A stretch of DNA of 40,157 bases, taken from Lenzites betulinus. Its lineage: Eukaryota; Basidiomycota; Agaricomycetes; Polyporales; Polyporaceae. The first letter of the stretch is position 1; the number at the start of each line of letters is the position of its first letter. Under the pieces are notes generated by a model. That model had not been told where the DNA came from and made no database searches. It worked only from the letters and a program-made list of their open reading frames with translations. This document shows positions 34,011-40,157 of the stretch, piece after piece. Location: NCBI GenBank assembly GCA_022264855.1, contig JABYQU010000094.1, positions 1-40,157 on the forward strand, read 5' to 3'. The position numbers and the translations under genes are program-made.

Positions 34011-35696
34011 ATGTCCGAATCCGCAACACACTTTGCGTTAGCTACCACGGATATTGTGGAGGAGATTGTTGAGCACCTTGCACCGGGTAAAGAGTGCACA
34101 TCAAGAGATCAGCGGCAGTCCGTCTCTGCTCTCACTAGGGTCTCCAAAGTGTTCCACAGTCCCGCCACCAAAGCCCTCTGGGCCCGACTCTCTTCTTTGC
34201 AGCCTCTCTTGTTGCTCCTCCCGGAACAGACGTTGTATCCGGCTCGCCGCCGGAGGGGCCCTGGTTATGTGAACATTACACCTGCCGTCTCTCGACTCTC
34301 TGTGACGACCATCGATATTGAAACATGGCTACGCTTCTGCAATCGTATTGCCATGGTCCGTCATCTTTCACTACACCTCTCGGATTTCCACCACATCCCT
34401 GAAGAAAGCTGGTCATATCTCGCTCGTTTCCTTGACGCCACTGGGCTTTTCTTCCCCTACTTGCAAACACTGTCGAGCGGGGAACCTACGGTGTCAGGCG
34501 ATGACCTCCAACTCTTAACATCTCTATCATTGCGGTCAGTGCCTGTTCGCTACTATGCCTATACCGACGGTGGGCAGAAGAAAGGCTATTTGCTCGCAGT
34601 ACAACAAATGTTGAACAACGCACCCAGGCTCACTGACCTAACCGTGGTCTGCTTCCCCGGCGATTTCTTCACCCACATCCGCCCGATGGTCTTGCGAAAG
34701 CTGAGAACCTTGTCAATCGAGATTGAATTGGAAAAGTGGGGAAGGGAGTGGGCACAACACAAGTGGCTTCCGACCACCGACGCTCTTCAAGTGTTGTCGA
34801 CTTTGAATGCACTCGAAAGCCTTCAGGTCGTCCTCGACGTGGACTGTGACTCTAACGTCGAATTTGTAGGATTCCGGTCCCTCACTACGTTGACCATCTA
34901 CGACTGCAGGCCCTACAACACTATGTGGTTACTGGCGAAGTGCTCTTCACCTTGCCTGCACACGCTCACCATCGACCTCTTGAAGTGGTATGAAGAACGT
35001 TTTGGGTGGCACGAACTACAACCCCTCTGTTCCACTATCGCTGAAACCGCACCCCAGCTGCACACTCTGCATATCGATATTGGCTACATTCCCAATTGTC
35101 CCGAACAGTCCCAGGATCCCGATATGCTCCTCCCCGCGGTCCGCCCGCTTTTGGCCCTTTGTCACCTCAAACATGTTTCCCTCTCATTCAACGCTAACAA
35201 CATCATGCCGTCGGATGCAGTGCTCGAGTCATTCGCCAAGGCCTGGCCTGCGCTCGTCAGCCTCAAGATTTTGTACGGCTACTACTTGAACAGGTCCCTT
35301 GCCCCCGAGGGCAGCGACAAAGTGAATGCCACCCTGCGCTCACTCCGCGCGTTCGCTACTTACTGCCCGAACCTGCGGACACTGCATATCCCGCGCTTGT
35401 ATGTTACGGCAGAGGACTGCACGGATGACCGTGCTCACTGGGACGACACCGAACATGTGCAAGGACACCAGCTCCAGGACCTGCAGATCAGGCGTGTGTT
35501 CACCGCCTTTATTGATATCACTGATGAACGATGGGTTGCTGATGCTTGGATACTCCCGGTGCACAACATCTTTCCACACATTGATGTGAAAGTAGCTCCC
35601 TATGCTGCCGTATTTCTCCGATTTCATAGTGGCCGGAATCCCGATGCTAGAGCACACCGGTGCATTTGGGTGGGCGCGTTGAATATTCTTGAATGA
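34011..35696 (+). CDS. F-box-type protein with leucine-rich-like repeats
   Basis: A 561-residue intronless ORF, ATG 34011 to TGA 35694. The N-terminal 60 residues fit an F-box helix set (ATTDIVEEIVEHLAPG...VSALTRVSKVFHSPATKALWARL), of the kind that binds Skp1 in SCF ubiquitin ligases. The rest has irregular Leu-rich repeats typical of mushroom F-box proteins: LRKLRTLSIEIE, LNALESLQVVLDV, FRSLTTLTIYDC, SPCLHTLTIDLL, APQLHTLHIDIG, CHLKHVSLSFN, CPNLRTLHIPRL. Substrate unknown. These genes form very large lineage-specific families in Agaricomycetes. No neighbour suggests a function. Confidence 0.88.
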   Translation: MSESATHFALATTDIVEEIVEHLAPGKECTSRDQRQSVSALTRVSKVFHSPATKALWARLSSLQPLLLLLPEQTLYPARRRRGPGYVNITPAVSRLSVTTIDIETWLRFCNRIAMVRHLSLHLSDFHHIPEESWSYLARFLDATGLFFPYLQTLSSGEPTVSGDDLQLLTSLSLRSVPVRYYAYTDGGQKKGYLLAVQQMLNNAPRLTDLTVVCFPGDFFTHIRPMVLRKLRTLSIEIELEKWGREWAQHKWLPTTDALQVLSTLNALESLQVVLDVDCDSNVEFVGFRSLTTLTIYDCRPYNTMWLLAKCSSPCLHTLTIDLLKWYEERFGWHELQPLCSTIAETAPQLHTLHIDIGYIPNCPEQSQDPDMLLPAVRPLLALCHLKHVSLSFNANNIMPSDAVLESFAKAWPALVSLKILYGYYLNRSLAPEGSDKVNATLRSLRAFATYCPNLRTLHIPRLYVTAEDCTDDRAHWDDTEHVQGHQLQDLQIRRVFTAFIDITDERWVADAWILPVHNIFPHIDVKVAPYAAVFLRFHSGRNPDARAHRCIWVGALNILE

Positions 35697-36599
35697 GAAT
35701 CCCCGACCGAGTCAGACATAGGATACTAGAATGGCCCAACATTCTCGGACGGCTCCCTGCGCGGGAGATTGAAGCATCTCTGCTACCCGCTGTCTATAGT
35801 ACTCACATTGTGTAGTAGTTGTGTATCAACTTCTGGACGGTGTTCAATCGAAGCTGTATAGTTCACGCTGAGTGTTAGGGTGTGTGCCACACGGTAGGTC
35901 CGGAGTTCGGAATTCCAGGGTTCGGAGGGTTCCGGAGTTCAGACGGAGTCCAGACGGAGGTGCAGCACGGAGGGAAGGACTTCAGCGAAGCTATTAGCAA
36001 CGCTCTGAGACCTCCCGTGGTTGTCCTTAATTTCCGAGGGAACGAATGGTCGGAATTGGCCGGAGTTTGGGCCTGACTATTCCGGAGTTCCGCACCGACT
36101 AGGCGCAACAAACTCTGAGACGATTGGAGCAAAACGGAGTACAGGAGAGGAGGATGAAGAGGACGACAAGGGACGAAGTCCGAGGGGACTTGTCGAGCAA
36201 ACAAGATTAAATGAAGTCCGAAATCCGGAGTTCCGGAGCACGGAGCCTCGGAGTTACCGGATTAGGAAGGTCGGAGTTCGGGGGTCACAACGGAGTTAGA
36301 CCAAAGGAATAGATTGACAAGGGAGAAGCAAAGGAAGAGAGGTAACGAGGTGGGTAACGAGATATCCGAACTGAGGTACTACAGCATTCCATGCGTGTAT
36401 TTAAGGGCAGAAACCTGATTGTTAAGGAAGACAATAAGGATGTAAGGAATATCAAATCCGGAGTTCGGAGATTCCGGAGTTCCGTAGTCCCGAGGACAAA
36501 GACAATAGATCGAATCCGGGATGGAATTCGTGTCGCCGCCGCTCTCTTGCAGGACGCCGGCGAGCCGCACCGAAGGAGCGGCTCGACGCCGGGCCGAGC
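35697..36599. repeat. Region rich in CCGGAGTTC-type motifs, probable DIRS-element terminal region
   Basis: About a dozen dispersed copies of GGAGTTC or its extended form CCGGAGTTCGG/GTTCCGGAGTTC lie between 35899 and 36490 (for example near 35900, 35930, 36080, 36220, 36270, 36460, 36475). Spacing is irregular, so it is not a simple tandem array. It lies directly 3' of a DIRS-like tyrosine recombinase frame and may be the element's terminal or internal complementary repeats. No coding potential seen. Confidence 0.5.
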
Positions 36600-37735
36600 T
36601 CAAGCCATAGGAGGGGCGAAGGGAAGAGCCGGAGGTTCGAAACGCTGAGCTGGGGGATCCGCCCAATGGAGGCGTGTTGAAAGATGAAGAATCCTGTCGC
36701 GTGGGACGTCGATGTAGAGTTTGTAAGCGTCGCTGCGCCAGCGCCCTAGCTGCTGGATCTCATGATCGGCGTACCCTACCGCGGCTGCGGAGGTAGCTGC
36801 TCCGCGACGGAAGCTGTGCCCCGAATACTGTGTGCTGTCCATTCTGAGACCAGTGAGGCGAGTCTTGAGCTGGGAGATGAAGTGGTCGCGTGCGAGGGGA
36901 GCATCGTCATCATTGAATGCGGAGAAGAGCGGGGAGGAGTAGGGACGTGGGTGGAGCTCGAACAGTCGATGCAGGGCAGTGACGGGGCAGGTGACTGCTC
37001 CGGGGGCGGCTGCAATCAACACGGAGACTCCTTTCCGAAAGGGGTCGGTTTTGGACGCGGGCAGGGAGAGGATGAGATGCGTTGCAGAGGAGGCATCGGG
37101 CAAGAACTGCACGCTGCCCCGGGAGAGGTGAGTGGCTGCTTTGTAGGAGGCGGCCCTGTCGACCGTGAATTCGCCACACCGGAGGAAGCCAGCGAAAGCG
37201 AGGGTGACAACTGCGCGGAATTTGACATCAGGGAGGAAGTCGTCCCGGAGGCCGGAGCAGAGCTGCTGGAGAAGATCGATGGTGATGGGCAGCTTTGGGC
37301 TGCGATCGCGCTCGCCATGATAGCGCTTGATACCGCGGATGAGTCGTTGCACGACAAGCGATTCGCACGCGGTCCAAGGAAGGTCAGCGTCGACGTGGAG
37401 GGAACGAATGCTGGTGAGGTAGGACTTAATCGTCTTCGGCTGGAGGCTGCGGGCTCCGAGATGCGCAACCCACTCCATGATGGCTGCTTGGGAGGCGGGC
37501 AAGAAGGTGCCATCTGTGTTAAGGAGGGTGGGGCGAAGTTGAAGGAAGTCGATGAAGGACTTCTGACCGGTGGAGTACGTTTTGCGGGTGCTGGCGGCGA
37601 GACCATGCCAGAGATAGAATGCGACCTTCCGAGAGTACTGAGCATGCGTCTCGTACCAATGAGCTGGGGGTGCGGTGAGGAGGGTTTCGGGGGAAGGAAA
37701 GGCGCCAGCTGGAATAATCGGCTGTACTGAAAGCG
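36600..37735 (-). CDS. Tyrosine recombinase of DIRS-like element
   Basis: Open frame of about 378 codons to the stop at 36600. SAM-like N-terminal region (HAQYSRKVAFYLWHGLAASTRKTYSTGQKSF...MEWVAHLG, SLQPKTIKSYLTSIRSLH), then the catalytic domain. It has Arg in FLRCGEFTV, the HxxR box in GHSFRRGAA, the following LGRWRSDAY and the nucleophile Tyr in YKLYID. This enzyme class circularises or integrates DIRS cDNA without target duplications. The frame overlaps the RNase H frame near 37710-37735, so a frame change links them, or they are separate ORFs. ATG-started part begins at 37502. No internal stop. Confidence 0.85.
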
Positions 37736-38410
37736 GGAGGCTGCGTCAGCAAGCACGTTCTCTTTAGAGGACAACCAGACTGAAGAGAAGGAGAAATTGA
37801 GGCAGGCGGCCATCATGAGCAGGGTTCGCAGTACAGACATGGTCGTGCGGGAGCGATTGCGATCGGTCTCGATTGCGCCCACGATGGCTTGGTTGTCGAT
37901 ATGGAAGACCACGTGATGACCAGACCAAAGGTGGCCCCAGCGAAGCGTAGCTTGCAGAACGGCGTAAATCTCCTTGAATTGGATGTCCCGATGGCGGAAG
38001 CGACGTGGGACGCGAGATGCGAACCATGATGATTGGAAGATGCTGCCAATCCCCTTGGACTCGGAGCCACTGGCGTCGGTGAAGACGTGGAGGGTTTGGC
38101 GGGATGGAGTGATGAGGCGAACTCCATTCCATATGGAGTGGAACACTAGCCACCAGTGGATGTCGCTTCGTGCATAGGCTGGGATGTGGCGGATAGTGGA
38201 GTTGGAGGTGAACGTTGTAGAGAAGTCGATAAGGCGGCGGATGAATGCACGCGCGTGGGGGATGACCTGGGCAGCAAACTGTAAAAAGCCGATAAGACTT
38301 TGCAGTTCGCGGAGACTGCACGTGCGCTTTGAGTGCCATGTGGTAAGGAGGTCACCTAGCCATACGAGCTTGTCAGCCGGTGATACGCTCCACAGGCGTT
38401 CCAGGCCAGA
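37700..38410 (-). CDS. Reverse transcriptase C-terminus and RNase H of DIRS-like element, 5' truncated
   Basis: Starts within RT thumb-like sequence (GLERLWSVSPADKLVWLGDLL, CSLRELQSLIGFLQFAAQVIPHARAF). RNase H follows: HVFTDASGSESKGIGSIF (first Asp), IQFKEIYAVLQATLRWG (Glu), VVFHIDNQAIVGAI (second Asp) and ENVLADAASR (last Asp). Order and wording are those of DIRS/Ngaro elements. The polymerase YxDD motif would lie upstream and is absent. The 3' end runs into another frame that overlaps the recombinase. Confidence 0.8.
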
Positions 38411-39040
38411 AACCCTCCTTTTCCACCCTTGCGCGCGCACGCCAACCACAGCGCGCGCCGAGCCCACCGCACACCTCGGTACCCCCTACGTCGCGCGCGC
38501 AGTGCGCGTAGCCCATCGCGCGCAAGGTCAAGATGCGCGCGGGGCACTTTACCACGGCGCGCGCGATGCCTGTCGCTATCCAGAGCCCTCTGCCCTAGCT
38601 GCTCGCGCGCGCGGGTCCGCTGGGCGCATCAGTGGCGCGCGCACGAGGCGCGCGAAGAGTCGGATCGCGCGCGGCGAGTGCGCCCGGCGCGCGAGGCATC
38701 CCGGGCCCGGTTTCCGCTTATCTTCCGTGTGGTAGCACGTGTTTTTGATTCAGCCTGCGGGCATTCTTGTACATAGTCATTTCGGGGCATTCGAACCCCC
38801 CAGACAATCCACCCCTCACTCTCTCAACTGCTGGGAACGTGTCCCTCGCGCTTCGCGACGTGCAACAGCTTCCCCTTCAAGGCAGGACGACTGGAGACCT
38901 CTCCGCTGTGACAGCGTACCGTCAGTTGCGTATATTGCGTCTATCCCGTTGCTCCTGCGTTTCACTGCGTGCGTACTGCGTTGCGAAGCCCCGTGGCTGA
39001 CTGCGAGCGTTGCGTTATTCCTGCGCGCGTTGCGTTACTG
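38411..39040. repeat. GCGCGC-rich region, possible retrotransposon LTR/leader
   Basis: 38430-38700 is crowded with GCGCGC and GCGCGCGC runs, far above any other part of the window except 39040-39130 and 39770-39800. It lies between the truncated DIRS element and a rightward gag frame, so it may be the LTR or leader of the gypsy-type element. LTR ends were not found. Alternating CG tracts can adopt Z-DNA. Confidence 0.45.
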
Positions 39041-39049
39041 AGTTTACCT

Positions 39050-40157
39050 CCGCGCGCGCCCTTCTACCGCGCGAGTCCGCGCGCGCTCCCACCCGGTGCG
39101 CGAGAGACCTCCCTCCTGCTCGCGCGCGAACAGTATACGGACCGGCCTACCAGCGAACCTAGGGAGCTCGAGACCTTACTCCCCTTCATCACACACCTAG
39201 ACGTCCTCTACCTCTCGGCTATCGGCCGTCAGAGCACCTCTTACCGTAACATTTTGGAGCCCACCGCGAGGGGGTTTCAGATCTCGACCTACACCTTCGG
39301 AACGCACCCTAGAGCCGACTGCGCGCGCGCGCTGCTACCACGGCGTCCGACCTAGCTGCGGAACTGCTCGATAGTGCCTTGCGCGAGTTACTCGCCATCG
39401 GATACAGCCAGTGCACCCCTCAAGACCTCCACACCGTTGTCGAGTCCCTTTCCCTCTTCCTCAGCTACAGCGCTCGGCGCCTGCGTTCGAATCCCACCAC
39501 CACGTGGTTCCAAGAGTTGGCCCAGGCCCTCCCTCGAGAAGACTCGGCGCCTTCCTCACCAGAGGTTCCCCCATCTCCACCTTCGGACTTCGACTTTCCT
39601 ACGAACCTACGTCATTCGCGACGTACCATCTCCACTACCGCGCTGCCAGCATCTTCAGAGCGGGACATTCTCGAATCCGCCGTCCCTACACCACTAAGCA
39701 CCTCCGAAAGCGCGCGCTCCCCTAGCCCCCCAGCGCGCGATATGGCTGACGAACAGCATCCGGAACCGCTCGCGCAGCACGCGCGCGCAGCCATGCCCGC
39801 GCGCGGCATAGCACTGCACCTGTTTTCGACCCCGCGAACCCGCGAACGCTCCGCCGCTTCTTCCAGGACCTGGAGTTCTTGTTCGAGCGCACAGCGACCC
39901 ATGGCGAGCGGAGCGCAAGAGCTGGGTCGTTCGGTATCTTCCCATCGACGTCGCAGACTTGGCGGAGGCATTGCCCGAGTCGGAGGGGGAGGCCACGTAC
40001 GCCGAATTTAAGGCCGCACTCATCCAACTCTACCTGGGCGCCGGGGTCGTTAAAGCCTACTTCGTGCGGGATGCTCAAGCGCTCGCGCTCCGACGCGGCG
40101 CGTCCGTCATCAACTCTATCGCAGAGATGGCGGAGTATCATCGCGAGTTCAAGCGAT
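39050..40157 (+). pseudogene. Probable Ty3/gypsy-type gag, frameshifted, truncated by window edge
   Basis: Protein-like segments lie in different plus-strand frames. First is SEPRELETLLPFITHLDVLYLSAIGRQ (39155-39240), then ELLDSALRELLAIGYSQCTPQDL...SNPTTTWFQELAQALPRE (39360-39540). Next comes PVFDPANPRTLRRFFQDLEFLFER (39820-39890), and finally VRYLPIDVADLAEALPE...EFKAALIQLYLGAG...EYHREFKR to the window end. The last two segments resemble the gag capsid-like domain of mushroom gypsy elements (Arg-Phe-Phe-x-Asp-Leu-Glu, then Tyr-x-x-Phe-Lys). At least two or three indels separate the frames. An alternative is a spliced host gene, but I found no introns to join them. Confidence 0.6.

Larger units (their letters stand above)
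36600..38410 (-). mobile_element. DIRS-like retrotransposon, 3' half
   Basis: Order on the minus strand is end of reverse transcriptase, RNase H, tyrosine recombinase, which is the DIRS arrangement and differs from LTR elements with DDE integrase. The RT catalytic core and gag are missing, because homology stops near 38410 where GCGCGC-rich DNA starts. Terminal repeats were not defined. Confidence 0.85.

Noticed and set aside
36762..37730. 322-codon plus-strand ORF, one of the longest in the region
   Set aside because: It lies antisense over the DIRS tyrosine recombinase, whose catalytic motifs are clear on the minus strand. The plus-strand product is a Gly/Glu-rich shadow with no domain.
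38740..38830. tRNA-like T-arm sequence (GGGGCATTCGAACCCC)
   Set aside because: No acceptor stem, anticodon arm or D-arm could be placed around it; a chance hairpin.

Overview
This is nuclear DNA from a filamentous basidiomycete, most likely an Agaricomycete (polypore or mushroom type). The reasons are short 45-85 bp GT-AG introns, a GC-rich and compact layout, fungus-specific FunK1 kinases, a KDZ-type DNA transposon, an F-box/LRR-like gene, a Rua1-type regulator and several retrotransposon classes. All coordinates and splice joins were worked out by hand. In the multi-exon genes the phases close without stops, which makes those models strong.

Layout. Positions 1-10049 hold a nested transposon. 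A Ty1/copia retrotransposon on the minus strand (frameshifted gag, open protease/integrase frame running off the left edge) has its 5' LTR split by a complete 6.85-kb KDZ DNA transposon (3182-10028). The KDZ element has 35-bp perfect terminal inverted repeats, an exact 8-bp target duplication and one nine-exon gene. That gene joins an Ulp1/C48-type cysteine peptidase to a KDZ transposase (about 1,816 codons, all frames open). This is the most interesting object in the window.

Positions 10050-16355 are a FunK1 kinase cluster. It holds a divergent promoter relic cut off by the copia LTR, a frameshifted FunK1 copy with HRD changed to HRN, an internal fragment of a lysine-ketoglutarate reductase/saccharopine dehydrogenase gene missing both ends, and a second FunK1 copy with an open frame.

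Positions 16527-30634 are an island of normal single-copy genes: an aldehyde dehydrogenase, a PTC7-like PP2C phosphatase, the peroxisomal AAA ATPase PEX1, a Rua1-C-terminal zinc-binding regulator, and a p24/EMP24 cargo receptor. The last two are divergent over 237 bp.

Positions 31160-33445 are a third FunK1 unit, inverted relative to the second, plus the N-terminal relic of a fourth. FunK1 copies 2 and 3 share promoter, coding region and about 270 bp of 3' flank, so they form long inverted repeats on both sides of the conserved island.

Positions 34011-35696 are an intronless F-box-type gene. From 35.9 kb to the right edge the DNA is again transposon-derived: a GGAGTTC-rich repeat region, the 3' half of a DIRS-like element (RNase H then tyrosine recombinase), a GCGCGC-rich stretch, and the gag region of a probable Ty3/gypsy element leaving the window.

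The housekeeping genes act in separate cell functions (peroxisome import, ER-Golgi traffic, mitochondrial phosphatase, aldehyde oxidation), so there is no pathway cluster. The organising theme is repeated insertion and duplication around a conserved gene block.
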